A stretch of DNA of 64,000 bases from contig KV748208.1 of NCBI GenBank assembly GCA_001692895.1, positions 1,178,001 through 1,242,000 on the forward strand. Direction: 5' to 3'. Of this stretch, positions 33,101 to 46,000 are shown piece by piece. The notes beneath the pieces are model-generated. The model made no database searches. It saw only the letters and a list, made by a program, of their open reading frames with translations, and was not told the origin of the DNA. Every line of letters begins with the position of its first letter. Position 1 is the stretch's first letter. Source of the stretch: Cenococcum geophilum 1.58. Taxonomy: Eukaryota > Ascomycota > Dothideomycetes > Gloniales > Gloniaceae. A program made the position numbers and the translations under genes.

Positions 33101-36100
33101 AGATTAACGAGGCTAAACAGCTCCTTATGGATATAGAAATTAAGGACTACTCTCCTAACCAATACTTCACTAAGTATGGTGAGGTAAATAGCACACAAAC
33201 CGTTGCTGTCCTTAATAACCAATCTACGCTCCATTCTGTCATAAGGTTAGATATCTTTAACAAGCTAAAGGAAAGTTCCGCGTTCTCCTTTAATAATAGA
33301 TACTTAGCGAACGTCTTTTATAGTATTATGCCAGATACTAGAGCCGTAGGAGTATCTATAGTAGGAGAACCTTAAGTCCAAGCTCTTTAGCAGCTTAATA
33401 GTTCTGTTTAGATTAACCAATTAACGGCAGGCCAATATACAATTCGCTTTGGTAAAGGTACTATAATCTCTCTTGGCATAATTAAGGTCCAAACCCTATT
33501 AGGATATATTACTTTCTACATTATTCCCGCAAATACCCCGTTCCTATTCTACATCCAAGATATAGATAAATTAGGCGTTAAGCTTAATAACCTTAAGAAT
33601 ATACTTGTCCAGGGAGATAATTGGGTGCCCGTTATACGCAAGTAGGGTTACCCTTAGTTGCTCCTTTAACAGCTAGAAAGGAGCGTTGCTTAGAGCCACC
33701 TAACTAAGTCAGAGTTACGTTAACTATACCGTCGTTTTGGCTACCTATCTATTTACCAATTACTTAGGGTCCTTTAGCGAGCAAGTTATAAAGTCAAGGT
33801 TAAGGTAATTAAATATCTTATAAAGTACTGCTACTACTACCAAATAAACCAGAAGTCCCCTAGCCAATTTAAGTTTACTCTTAAAGATAACTATAACTTT
33901 AACTTCTATATTATTATAGATGTTATATATTTTAGCGGCAAGCCAATACTCTAAGTTATTAACTTCTTAACCTCCTTCTAAGCCGCACGCTTTTTAAAAG
34001 ATATATTAGCTAGGAACGCATAGGATACTCTTTAATTATACTAGATTAATGTCTACCTAGGACCCCCTAATCAAATCGTTTATAACATAGAAAAGAACTT
34101 CTTATCTACAGAGTTTCGATAATAGGCAAAGGCAATAACAATTAAGGTTAAGGAAGTCCCTATTAAGGCATATAATAGTATCAGAAAAGTAGAACGATAT
34201 TATACGCCATTACGCCGCGCATATAAGATTATTTCTTCAGAACTAGAGGGTGCTAGCGAAGAGCTTATTCTATAGATGGCTATTAAGGCTATTAACGATA
34301 CCGCTAGCCTAAATAGGCTCGTACCTACGTTGCTAGTCTTTAGCGCCTACCCTCGAATAACTAACGATTCTCCACTATCTCCCTCTATTGCGCAATAAGC
34401 TAAAGCTATTTATAAGGTAATAAAGGAGGTGCAACGTCTCTACGCTACGCGCTAGGTTAACAACGTACTAGGAATAAGAAATGGCCTAAACACCTTAACT
34501 ACACTTAATCTGCCACTCCAATCAGAGGTATGCGTATAGCGTAAAAAGGGAGGATAGTTAGGCCTATATAAACTCATTACAATCAATAGTTAAACTTGCA
34601 CTCTTTAGATGCCCCATAGACCCACTCAATTCCACTTAACCGTTATTAAGCCCTACTATAGGGATAATAGCTCTAAGCCTTTATAGAATACCCCAGAGGA
34701 TACCCTAGAGGAGAACCACAATTAACGTACTCTAGAAGGCGAAGGCGATTCTAATATAATTATAGTAGATGTACCGTAACTATAACGCGGTAGAGGTCGC
34801 CCAAAGGGATTATAAAATTGCCAACATCTTATTAATTTTAAAGAGTAATTTGTTACTGCTATTGAGAATAAAGATAAACTATTGATGGCCTTTATAACAG
34901 CTAAAGAGAAGGCTGACTTTAAACTCGTAAAACAGCTCCGAAAGGAAGGCCGCATTATAACTTTAGAAGCTCCTTTCTAAGTATCTGACAAGCAGGAGAT
35001 CGACGGTCTTATTACAAGAGGAGTCTTTAAATTTAAGAAATACGACCCTACTAAGTTCGATAGAGTCCGTATATTTAAGTTAAGAATAGTTAATAAGATT
35101 AAAGGCAAAGCTACCAATACCCCATTTAAGAAGTTAAGGCTAGTTATTTAAGGTTATAACGATAACAGTAAGGAAGTAATCTTTACGCAATCCCCTATAA
35201 TTTAACGAGCTAGTTAATAAGTCATTGTTACGCTAGCTCCCTCCTTAATAAAAAATGGGATGGTGGTTTACCTATAAGATATTACTTAGGCCTACACCTA
35301 ATTAAAGACGCGCCTTTAGCGCTTAATACTAGCATACCTTCCAGAGCAAATTCGCCACTAATATCCTGAGGATACGATTATGGTCGTACTTAAGCCATTA
35401 TATAGAATCGCAGAGGTAGGAACTTATTAGTGGGCTACCTACAGCAAGCACTATAAGGAGAAGCTTTTAATAACTACTTCTATATTTGATCCCTGCTTCC
35501 TTATTATAACTACAGGAACTTTATTTAGAATTGTCGGTATATAAACGGACGATACAATTATCTTAGGAGACGACTAATTCTTAGCTCTTAAAAAAGATAA
35601 GCTAGTAAAGGCAAACCTTATAGCAAAGCTAAAGGAAAGACTTAACTTAGTAACACCATTACTCTTTAATAGATGTATCCTCTCCCTAAATAAGGGCTCT
35701 ATTGCTCTACGCTAGAAGGGTTAAGGCAAAAAGATTAACATTATTAATATTAATTCTTTAAAGTAAGGATATATGGAGCAACGCGCTCGCGGAGCTTATA
35801 TAGCTTCTATCTATCAACCCAAGGCTTCCTTTAATCTCTCTATTGCTGCTTAATACTAGGAACTAACTAAGGATAACGTTCTTGCCCTAAATAAGCGTCT
35901 TTTTTAGCAAATGAACCATCTTAACAGGGGACTACTCTACGTGCCTATTAACCTTCCTACCACTAAGCTCTTTGTATTCGTTAATAGATCGTTTATAAAT
36001 AATAAAGATTTTAGCTCCTAGCTAGGATATAAGATTATTATTACAAATAAATTTACCGGAGAGAATAACTTTACGATCCACAGCAACCTTATCTATTAGA

Positions 36101-36500
36101 GCTTAACTAAGAGTAAGCGCGTTACTTAAAGTGTTTTAGCATCAGAGATATATAGAATGGTTAGCGGAGTTAATATAGCAATTGTAATTAGAACTACCCT
36201 TAAGATAATTACAGATTGGCTTAAACTTCCCGCTATCCCTACAATTATATACACCAACTTATATTCCCTCTACGAGTGTTTAATTAAGCTTGGTACTACA
36301 AAGGAGAAGCGTCTTATAATCGATATCATAGCACTTTGGCAGTCCTACGAGCGTTAAAAACTCTTTAAGATCTAATAGATTAATGGCTAAGATAACCTAG
36401 CAGATATAATAACGAAGGCAAACCTAAATAAGGCACTAGAGACGTTTGTTAATATAAATACTCTATATATACGAGTTAAAGGTTGGGTTAAAAGGGAAAT
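33101..36500 (+). pseudogene. Copia B pol relic: protease, integrase, AT-hook, RT, RNase H
   Basis: In order on the plus strand: protease region 33127-33620 (a 249-nt stretch is open, with LHSVIRLDIFNKL); gag-pre-integrase and integrase about 33690-34400 (LRQLYRRFGYLSIYQLL, IIIDVIYFSGKPILQVI, YNSIRKVERYYTPLRRAY); an AT-hook-like RGRGRPKG at about 34790; and reverse transcriptase about 35000-35800 (TPFKKLRLVIQGYND, IVGIQTDDTIILGDD). The catalytic QTDD is intact. RNase H runs about 35930-36480, ending ADIITKANLNKALETFVN. Occasional TAA/TAG at Gln codons break the frame, so it cannot be translated whole, but it is among the least decayed elements here. Confidence 0.88.
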
Positions 36501-36523
36501 TTAGAGAAGTTAAGATCTTATGG

Positions 36524-36546
36524 AACTTTGACCGCCGGTTAAAGTT
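36524..36546 (+). repeat. 23-nt palindrome P1, copy 3
   Basis: AACTTTGACC...GGTTAAAGTT with one mismatch, about 25 nt after the pol stop of copia B, followed by GTTTAATTAGTTAGATCC. Confidence 0.88.
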
Positions 36547-36618
36547 GTTTAATTAGTTAGATCCTTGCCAAGAGCGCCGCGCCTAATTAATTTAGGTAGT
36601 GGTGTAGACTTCTGCCAA

Positions 36619-36661
36619 CCAATTAGGATTTTCTATGCCCGGTATAGAAAATCGCCATTGG
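36619..36661 (+). repeat. 43-nt palindrome P2, copy 4
   Basis: Outer arms CCAAT and ATTGG, inner arms ATTTTCTATGCC and GGTATAGAAAAT. It lies between P1 and the 3' LTR of B and is followed by GCTTACTACTAGCG. Confidence 0.88.
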
Positions 36662-36853
36662 CTTGCTTACTACTAGCGTCTTAGCGGCCCACCCGTTTTC
36701 GCGTTATCTACCAAATTCTACCAACTACCGCATTGTTATATATCGTCTGGTTTTATTGCATATTGTTTGGTTTTGTTATATATTATCTAGTATTATTATA
36801 TACTGTCTATTTGTATATATATATATAGCAACCACAAAAAGAAGAGTTGCCAG

Positions 36854-37036
36854 TGTCGGGAATAAGGCAAGTTGCCGTCGCATAAAGCATATTACCGTCA
36901 CGTGTCGACGTGGCCCTAGCGTAGTGAGAAACCTTAAGTTCCTTACCCCTTTCCTTATTCCTATTAACAAGCTTTACAACCAACATTCACTGTGTCTACT
37001 CAAGTAGCATTGGTGAGTTACCCTATAATACCAACA
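36854..37036 (+). repeat. 3' LTR of copia B
   Basis: 183 bp, TGTCGGGAAT to ACCAACA, followed by the CTATT duplication. Confidence 0.95.
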
Positions 37037-37092
37037 CTATTAAAGTTAAGAGACCCTATTACTAGGCGAGATTATAACGTAATTTTAGTAAT
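37037..37092 (+). pseudogene. Element A integrase, middle fragment
   Basis: A 56-bp remnant reading LLKLRDPITRRDYNVILVI, between copia B and chromovirus C. It continues the integrase core of A from 30934 and joins in frame to 49244 (VIVDKLIK). Confidence 0.88.
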
Positions 37093-37319
37093 TGTTACGG
37101 CACTAGTAGAACTTAGCAGAACTACGCACCGGCAAGTTGCCACAGATTGCCGCATATTGCGGTCACGTGACGCGAAGATCGTATATAGCTTCGAGCGGCG
37201 CTCCCCTTCTTCTCCTTTCTTTTCTTTAGCTTTAGATTCTCGTTTATAGACAATCTAATTGTACAGGCTTGCGCGACTATTTTGCTGTACTTATATCTCG
37301 ATTAACTAAGTCGCTAACA
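37093..37319 (+). repeat. 5' LTR of chromovirus C
   Basis: 227 bp, identical in length to the 3' copy. It contains a GGCAGAACTTGGCAGAAC-like word in mutated form and a CTTCTCCTTTC pyrimidine tract. Confidence 0.95.
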
Positions 37320-37529
37320 TTATCTAAAGCTTACTCTACTCTTTCTTCTTAAGAAGGAACTTAAATATATCTATAAGAACATAGAATAGGACCCTAAGGA
37401 CATTACTAAAACTATAAGGATAGGACCTAAAAGAAAAGAACAGAACCCTAAGGAAAGGACCTATAAGACACGCACAGACTAGAACCCCTAAAGAAATTAC
37501 CTAGAATTACCCAACACTCCTACCACTAT

Positions 37530-38660
37530 GCCATGAACTATAGTAGCAGGTAAAGTAGCTGCAGGACCCTTAAATACTTTAGACGAAGAAATAATTAACG
37601 TTTTAACCCCCTAGGCGGAGCTTGCGGCTGCTAATACCGAAATTAAATAATTGCGAGAGCTGCTTAAAGCTAGAGATACCCCTATATCTAATAATAAGTC
37701 ATTATTAGACAACTAAAGACTTACTATAGTCTTTTAGGCTCTATCCTAGCGCCTTAGTAGATCTACTAAGGCCTATATAGTACTAAAGCGGTCAGCAAAG
37801 GTCGCGGACCCCCTACTACTTACAGACGGAACCGACTCTATATTTAATAATTAGAAGCTCTAATTACGGGATAAGCTTAAAGTTAATGCAGACTACTTCC
37901 CTAACGCCTAAGCCAGAATAGCCTATGTCTTTAGCTGTACTGGCGGAGACGCCTAAACGTATTTACGCCTGCGATATACTAAAGACTTAGCAGACCCCTT
38001 TATCTCTAAAGAAGAAATAATTAAATACTTGTCTTTTATTTATAAGGACCCTTTTAAAGTATAAAACGCCCGCCTTAGCTATAAAAGCCTAAATATAAAA
38101 ACAACGGAGACCTTTTTAGCCTTTTAAACCCACTTTTTATACCTAGCCAGATAGGCCTAGATCCCCTAGAAAGACCTACTACTAGACCTCTTTAATAAGC
38201 TTACCCTAGACCTACAGCGGGCCATATTGCTAGCTTATACTACGGTATAGATATTAAAGGAACTTACGGACTATTGCCTAGCTATTAACTAAGGCCTTTG
38301 TTAAATTAAGGCACGCGCTAACTAGCTAAAAACTAGAAACCTTATAAACTAGGCTATAAGTACTATAAGTACGGCCCGTAGTGCCCTAGTATAATTAGCA
38401 ACTCCTATAGCTAACCCAGTAGCTAGCCGCGCAGCTACCCCTACTGCGGGCCTAGTGTATACCCGGCCTATATATAGCGACCCCTATATATAGGCCTTTA
38501 GCAATTAAGGAGCTTACTTCTTATACGGTTAAATAGGCTACCCTATAAGGAACTGCCTAATAAAGGTAAGAATAAATAAGGTCCTGTTAATTTAGGAGGA
38601 CAGTATAAAGCCGGAAAAAGAGAAACCCTAGAGGAAGACTCCTCTCTAGGGTTAAAAGGG
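37530..38660 (+). pseudogene. Chromovirus C gag relic
   Basis: Begins near 37530 and reads through RIP stops. A capsid-like region with LNADYFPNA and AYVFSCTGGDA lies at about 37880-37960. The nucleocapsid at about 38505-38560 reads CFLYG-IGYPI-NC, a CX2CX4HX4C knuckle with the second Cys and the His turned to Tyr. N calls begin just downstream at 38710. Confidence 0.75.
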
Positions 38661-38749
38661 ATTAATATGTTATATATTAATCTAGGTCGGCTAGTTAGTA
38701 GAAGAAGCTNNACTATCNCTTATACTTTATTTNNTANTAGATATTAAGT

Positions 38750-41700
38750 TTTAANCTNTNCTTTAGCTAACTTAGGAGTAAATGCCTTTACCTTAATTAA
38801 TATAAAGTACGCTGTAAAACTGGCTGACTTTTTAAATGCACCCCTTAAAGAACTGCCTAAAGTAATCCCTATTTACGGTTATAACGGACGGATAGGGCTA
38901 CCTATTATAACTATCTTGCGGATTTACCTCCGCGTTAACGGACGAAGGCAGTATAACATCCCCTTTCTTATTACGGACTTAGGAAGAAAATAGCTAGCCT
39001 ATTTAGGCTTATAGCTTAAAGTATAGAGTAGACGGCTTATCTGGCCCGAAACTCTACCCTTAACCCCTTCCTTTATAAAAGAAATCAGCATTATAATAGA
39101 AAACCTTATACGGCCCTAGATTAATACTATTTACTAGGCTGATGCTATGCGTAAAGACTAGGCCTTTAAGAAGGATATATAGCTTAACCCGTAACGGATC
39201 CGTATACTACGCCGCCCCTAGACTACCTATATTACGCTACCCACACTAAAGACTTAGGAAGTTGGTAATAACCTAGCTAAGTTTCTTATAGAGAACCCTA
39301 TAAAGCTATAAAGAAAAGCTAAGGATATTGGACGCTATACTAAACTAATAGATAGGAAGGATAACTTATGGAAAATAGAACGTGAGCTAAGGAAGACTAT
39401 AAACTCTATACTGCAAACTACGGCCTAATAGACGCTAAAGAAACCTATGGACCTCCCACCAGTTAATATCTACTATATTAGCGCTGTAGGATTTTACTGG
39501 AACCTAGTTTAGCCTAATACCATTGCCTTTACGACTAGCCTATATGAAATTAACTAAATAATTAAGGAAAAGGAAAGCGAGCTTAGTGGATAGGAAAGCG
39601 GGCTTATGGATAAAGAACTAGTAGAGTAAAAACTGCCTAATTGATACCGGAAATTTAAGGATATATTCTCTAAGGCAGCGTCTAATATGCTTCCACCCTA
39701 CCAACTATATAACTATAAGATTGAGATCAAGCAAGATAAGGGAAGCACCCTTAGCTTTAGCCCTCTCTACCTATAGTCTATTGCCGAATTATAGGCTATA
39801 AAGTAGTACCTTATTGATAACCTAAATAAGGGCTTTATCGAGCCTAGCCAAGCCCCTTTTAACTTACCTATTCTCTTTGTTAAAAAGCTAAATAGAGAAC
39901 TACGCTTCTGCATTGACTACTATAAGCTAAATAATATAACCTGTAAGGACCGCTACCCGCTGCCCTTACTTAATAAGACTCTTACCTAAATAAGTAGAGC
40001 TAAGGTTTTTATAAAGCTTAATATCCGCTAGGCCTTTTACTAAATTAGGATAGACCTTGGGTTTAAGGATCTTATTATATTCTGGACCTATTACGGGACG
40101 TATAAATATAAAGTACTTTCTTTTAGACTAACTAATAAACTAGCTATATACCAGCGGTATATAAACGATATACTCTTTAACTACCTTAACGACTTCTATA
40201 TGGCCTATCTAGATAATATTATAATCTATTTAAAGAATGAACTAGAATATAAGGAGTATATCCATAAAGTCCTATAACGGCTTCGCGAAGCTAGCCTCTA
40301 GGCCGATATTAAGAAGTTGGAATTTAGTATTAAGCGTATAAAGTACCTAGGTTTTATTATTAGCATAGACGGAATTAAAGTTAACCTAGAGAAAATAACC
40401 ATAATTGACCAGTAGACGCCCCCTTAGACCGTAAAGGGGGTGTAATTGTTTTTAGGTTTCTGTAACTTCTACCAACGCTTTATTAAGAACTATAATAGGA
40501 TTGCCTAGCCTCTTAACCGCCTTACTAGGAAAGACCAGCCCTTTTACTTTGACGCCATATATATATAGGCCTTTAATGAGCTTAAAAAACGGCTAGTGTC
40601 GGCCCCCCTACTTGCTTACTTTGACCTAGAATAGCCCTTAATACTAGAAACTAATACCTTAGACGGCGTAATAGCTGGTGTTTTTTCCTAAAAGTAACCG
40701 GACGGAAAATAGCACCCTGTTATATACTATTTAAAGACTATAATAGATACTGAACTGAACTACCATATTTATAATAAAGAAATGCTGGCTATTATCTCTA
40801 GCTTTTAGCACTGGCGTGTATAGCTAAAGGGGACCCCTAAACCTATTAAAGTAGTGTTAAATTATAAGGCCCTAGAATACTTTATAATAACTAAGGCCCT
40901 TATGGCCTAGTAGGTACGCTAGGCGGATATCCTATCTTAGTTTAACTTCTTAATTATATATAGACTAGGCGCTGCGAACCGTGCGGATGCTCTTACTAGG
41001 TGTAAATAAGACCTAGGTGACTATACGGCTGCGAAGATCTTATTATAGACCTAGTCGCTACTACAACTAGAGTACCTTGACCCCTAGATATAGGCAGAAC
41101 TAAGTATAGACCCCTTAAGCGCCGAGATATATCCTATTAACCCTTTAAGACTTAACTTAATTAACGAATTGCTGTAGATAAACCGTACGGCCCCTTCTCT
41201 ACAGGAGTACTATAAAAAGGTAAAGAACGTTACCAGCCCCTAGTCCCTTAAAAATGGATTACTTAAGTATTAGGAACGGCTGGTAGTGGTAAAGAAACAG
41301 AACTTATAGACTCGGCTTATTGCTAAAGCATATACCTAGGTCTCTACGGCCTACCCTAGAAAGAATAAGACCTATAGGATTATTGGCGACCGCTACTACT
41401 GGCCTGGAATAGTTATAGATATTGACCGCTATATATAGAACTGCAACGACTGCTGTAGGTTTATAATTCTATAAGATAAGACCCTAGGACTATTAAAACC
41501 CCTTTTAATACCTAACCGCCCCTAGCAATATATCTCTATAGACTTTTATAAGCTACCTCTAGACCGTGACGGATATAATATGGTTATAATCCTAGTTGAC
41601 CGCTTTAGCAAGCGCCCGTTTTTAATTCCCTGTTATAAGAATATTAATGCTAAAGAGGCAGCCTAATTGTATATCTATTATGTTTACTAAATTTATAGAC

Positions 41701-42486
41701 TACCAGATACTATTATATCTAACTATAGGCCGTAGTTTATATTAGCCTTTTAGAATAAGTTTACCTAGATCCTAGGCATTAAGCTAAAGCTTTCTACGGT
41801 ATATTACCCCTAGATAGATGGTTAAACGGAGATTATAAATCAATACTTGGACTAGAGACTCCAGCCTTTTATTAACTACTTTTAGGATAACTAGGCCGAA
41901 CTATTACCCTTAATAAACTACGCCCAAGTGACCCTACCCCATAACTCTACTAAATTTGCCCCTATTTAACTAGAAATGGGTTACTTACCCTATATAAGCT
42001 TTGACTAGAAAAGACTAAAAGGGCCCTAGACTATACGCGAAAAACTATCTTATAAGGAAGCCTAGTAGTACGCTAAGCGCTTAGAAGAAGCCTAGAAAGT
42101 AGCCTATATAAACCTAAAAAAGGCCTAGAAATTAATAGAATAGTAGGTAAATAAGTATAGGCGCGAGCCTAACTTTACTATAGGCGATATAGTCTAGGTT
42201 ACGATAAAGAACTAAAAGATAAAACGGCCTAGCTATAAGCTAGACTATAAGATAGTAGGACCGTATAAGATTTTTAATAAAGTAGATAACTTGTACAAGG
42301 TTAAGCTCCTAGACTTAATTAAAGTCTACCCTATTTTCTTACCGGATAAGCTATAGAAAGCTATAAATAACCTACTACCTAGACAAAAGAATAAACCTCC
42401 CCTACTAATTTAAGTTAATAACAATAATAAATGGGAAATTAAAGAAATACTAGCCTATAAACTTATAAAGGGAACGTTAAAGTATT
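38750..42486 (+). pseudogene. Chromovirus C pol relic (protease to chromodomain start)
   Basis: Plus strand, read through stops. RT about 39680-40420 ([54 protein letters not shown] for YLDD). RNase H about 40540-41000 (LETNTLDGVIAGVFS, EMLAIISSFQHWR). Integrase about 41230-42100: IIGDRYYWPGI, then SIDFYKLPLDRDGYNMVIIL, LSTVYYPQIDGQTEIINQYL and NSTKFAPIQLEMGYLP. The C-terminal integrase segment GPYKIFNKVDNLYKVKLLD leads into the chromodomain at 42420 (KWEIKEILAYKLIKGTLKYC), cut at 42486 by the target site of D. Confidence 0.88.
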
Positions 42487-42491
42487 GTGTT

Positions 42492-42701
42492 TGTTACGGC
42501 TCGTATAAATACCTTTAAACCGAAGCTTGTAGAATGCTATATTACGAAGATACTAAGCTAAAGAGAAGGAAAAGGGGTTGCCAGGACCGATGTAAATAAA
42601 TATATAGGGTGAGCCGCTAAGGCGCTAGCTTTAGGCGGGCCAATCGCAGGTCGGCAGAATATGGCAGAATTTGGTAGGTAACGTGCGATAGCGCCGTTAC
42701 A
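42492..42701 (-). repeat. LTR of D (3' in element orientation)
   Basis: 210 bp, TGTTACGGCTCG to GCGCCGTTACA in plus-strand reading. Its reverse complement resembles the LTR of G from the pyrimidine tract onward (TTTAGCTTAGTATCTTCG). Confidence 0.93.
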
Positions 42702-42923
42702 TCACCCCCCTCTTTAAAAGAAAGCCTACCCTTAGGCTTAGTTAGAAAAAAATAGGGTAGCACTAGGCTTATAAACGTAGGATTATAAAAATATAAGATA
42801 AGGAGATAAAGGGGACACGAGTCCGTCCTAACTAAGTATAAAGGGCGATTATAGGCTAAGTGGAAGCACTAGGCTAGAAAGAGTAGCTGCTAAAAGTCTT
42901 AGCACGGATCTAACTAATTAGAT

Positions 42924-42946
42924 AACTTTAACCGGTGGTTAAAGTT
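42924..42946 (-). repeat. 23-nt palindrome P1, copy 4
   Basis: AACTTTAACC and GGTTAAAGTT arms around a G/T centre. On the minus strand it is preceded by AGATATCTAGG and followed by ATCTAATTAGTTAGATCC. It lies 3' of the chromodomain of D. Confidence 0.88.
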
Positions 42947-43079
42947 CCTAGATATCTAAAATTTTATAGTACTGGCAAAAAACGGCAGAATATAGCAGAA
43001 TTTAGCGGACAGCTATATTAGGGCTTTAGGGCGTTTTTGTCCCTATATTCTTCCGGTAACTTATCGTCTTTATTATACN

Positions 43080-46000
43080 AGCATTCCATCTATTNATTTA
43101 GGTACTTNNGGGGNCCAGGCNTATTAGGGTATTAGTTATAGAATTCTTTAAGCTTCTAGGGGCAGCCTATAAAGTTCCATACAGGGTACTAGGTTGGGTT
43201 AGGATTATAGCCCTTCTATTAAATACGGTATTTTAGCGCTCCCTATACTATCTTACAGGCCAGTATTTTATTAACCTCCTATTTGTTATTACCGTTTACT
43301 TAAACTAGTAGGGAAGGCTCGTTCTTTTATTTAGGCAATAGGTTGTTTATAGCTTTCCGTAACTTATCTAGTAAGAAAATAGGGTGAACCCTAATTAAGT
43401 CTAGGAGCTTTATCTTGTACAAGTTGCCTATCTTCTTAAGAACCTTATATAGTCCTGCTATCTAGTAGTCCAGCTTATAGCTAGGTCGTTCGGTCCTCTA
43501 ATTCCTTATTATAACCTAGACTATATCACCAAGGGCAAAATCAGGCTCTTAACGGTGTTTGTTTATCTGCTATTCCATTAACCTCTAAGCTTTTTCCAGG
43601 TTCTTATAGGCTACCATCCAGGCCTCCTCTAATTATTTGGCGTACTATTAGGCCTTAGTATAGAATAGCTTCTCTTATACAGTCTAGGGTTCTTTTAGCC
43701 TTTTCTAGTTAAAGCTTATGTGGGGTAAGTATCCCATTTCCAGCTAAATTGGGGCAAACCCTATAGAGTCATAGGGTAGGGTTACTTGCGCGTAGTTTAT
43801 TAAGGGTAGTAGTTTAGACCAGTTATCCTAGAAATAGTTAACGAAGGGCCTAAGCCTCTAGTTTAGGTACTAATTTATAATCTCTATCTAACCGTCTGTC
43901 TAGGGGTAATAAGCTATAGAAAGCTTTAGCTTAATGCCTAAAATCCGGGTAAACTTATTCTAGAAGGCTAATATAAACTATGGCCTATAATTGGATATAA
44001 TAGTATCTAGTAGTCCGTAGATTTGGTAGACGTAATGGATATATAGCTAGGCTGCCTCTTTAGCATCAATATTCTTATAACATGGAATTAAGAATGGGCG
44101 TTTACTAAAGCGGTTAACTATAACCATAACTATATCATATCCGTCACGGTCCCTAGGTAGTTCGTAGAAGTTTATAAAGATATACTATTAAGGGCGCTCT
44201 GGTATTGGGAGTAGCTTAAGTAGTCCTAGGGTCTTATCCCGTGGGATTATAGCTCTCCAGCAGTCTTTGCAGTTCTATATATATTAATCGATATCCGCAA
44301 CCATTCTCAGCCAGTAATAGCGGCAGTTAATGATTTTACGGGTCTTATTCTTGCTAGGGTGTACTATAAAGACTTAACAATAAGCTTCGCGGATTAGTTT
44401 AGTCTATAGATTGTTAACGTTAGGGACTATAAGCCGCTCCTAGTATAGGAGCAATCCTTCCTCCGTCTTAAAATCGGGGTCTCCTTTCACGGCTTATTTG
44501 CGGAGGGCCCTTAGGACATCAGCCGTGCGGTTTACAGTTAAGATGCGGTTAATTAGCCCTATTAGCTTATCTAAGGACTCCTCTATCAGTGCTAGCTCGT
44601 TTTACTAGGAGTCTAGCTCCTTAAGGATCCGCGGGTCAAGCTATTCTAGATAGAGGAGGGCGCGCGTCCAATATTGGGTCTTTAGCTTATCCTAGGGTCC
44701 TACGTCTTATTCTCTTCAGATTAGGGCATTAGCCTTAGAGTTTTACTTGCTAGAACGATATATAATTATAAAGAAGAATTAGGAGAGTATTTTGGCCTAC
44801 TAGGCTTATTGCCCTATAAGCTACTTTATAGTTATAAAGTACTCTAGGGCTTTATAATTTATATATATCTTAATCCGGGAGTTTATACCTTTAAGCTTTA
44901 CGCGCTATTAGGAGAGTAATTAAATAATAGCTAGCATTTCTTTATTATATACTTTATAGTTACACTTAGCCGGGTTTATTATCTTTAAGAAGAAAGCTAT
45001 AGGGTACCATTCGCCGTTTAGATATAACTATAATAGGATTCCCGCTATAACCCTATTAAAGGCGTCTATTTTTAGCATTAATTTAAGGTCCGGGTTATAG
45101 TAATAAAGAATTAGGGAAGAGATAAGCCGATCCTTTACCTCTTTAAAGGCCTCCCTATAGCTATTATTAAAGACAAAAGACGTGTCCTTCCTAGTTAGTC
45201 GTATAAGAGGTTTTGCTATAATTCCGTAGTCACGAATAAACCGGCAGTAGAAATTATAAAAACTAAGGAAGGACTAGATTCCTTTTACTATATAAGGGGG
45301 CTTCCAGTTATAGATTGCCTTTACCTTTTTAGGGTCGACCTTAATTCCTTCCATAGTTATAATAAACCCAAGGTATTTTATACGTTTTACCCTAAACTCG
45401 CATTTCTTAATATTAACTTATAAGCCCGCGTTCCGTAGTCTCTTTAGGACCTTTTTAATATAAACTTAATACTCAAGTTCATCGTCCGAGTATATAAGAA
45501 TGTCGTCTAGGTATGCCGTGTAGAATTCGTTAAGGTAATTAAAAAGAACGTCATTTATATACCTTTGGTATGTAGCCAGTCCGTTTATTAGTCTAAAAGG
45601 AAGAACTTTATATTTATAGGAACTATAGCGGGTATAGAATATTATTAAATCTTTAGATGCAGGGTTTATCCTAATTTAGTGGAAAGCTTGGCGGATATTA
45701 AGTTTAGTAAAGATCTTTGCTTAGCTTAGACATACAAGGGTCTCGTTAATTAAAGGAATAGGATACCGGTCCTTTTAAGTAATAGCGTTTAGCTTTTAAT
45801 AGTTAATACAAAAACAAAGGCCTCTATTAGGCTTTTTTATGAATAGGATAGGGGAAGTAAAAGGGGCTTAACTTAGCTTAATAAACCCTTTATCTAAGTT
45901 ATCAATTAAGTACTGCTTTATTGCTTTTAGCTTATTCGTTAATTAATAGTAGAGGGGGCTATAGCCTAGCGAGTTATTAGCCTCTAATTAAATCTTGTGA

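Larger units (their letters stand above)
30935..37036 (+). mobile_element. Element B: complete Ty1/copia retrotransposon, TSD CTATT
   Basis: Two 183-bp LTRs (30935-31117 and 36854-37036) and a perfect CTATT duplication (30930-30934, 37037-37041). LTR ends are TGTTGG or TGTCGG and CCAACA. A purine-rich AAAAAGAAGAG (36837-36847) lies just before the 3' LTR. Gag, integrase and RT/RNase H are in copia order on the plus strand. The element is 6.1 kb and lies inside the integrase of A. Confidence 0.95.

Noticed and set aside
36663-37249. Plus-strand frames across the 3' LTR of B and 5' LTR of C
   Set aside because: They cross LTR borders and are explained by the retroelements; the integrase piece inside is listed under element A.
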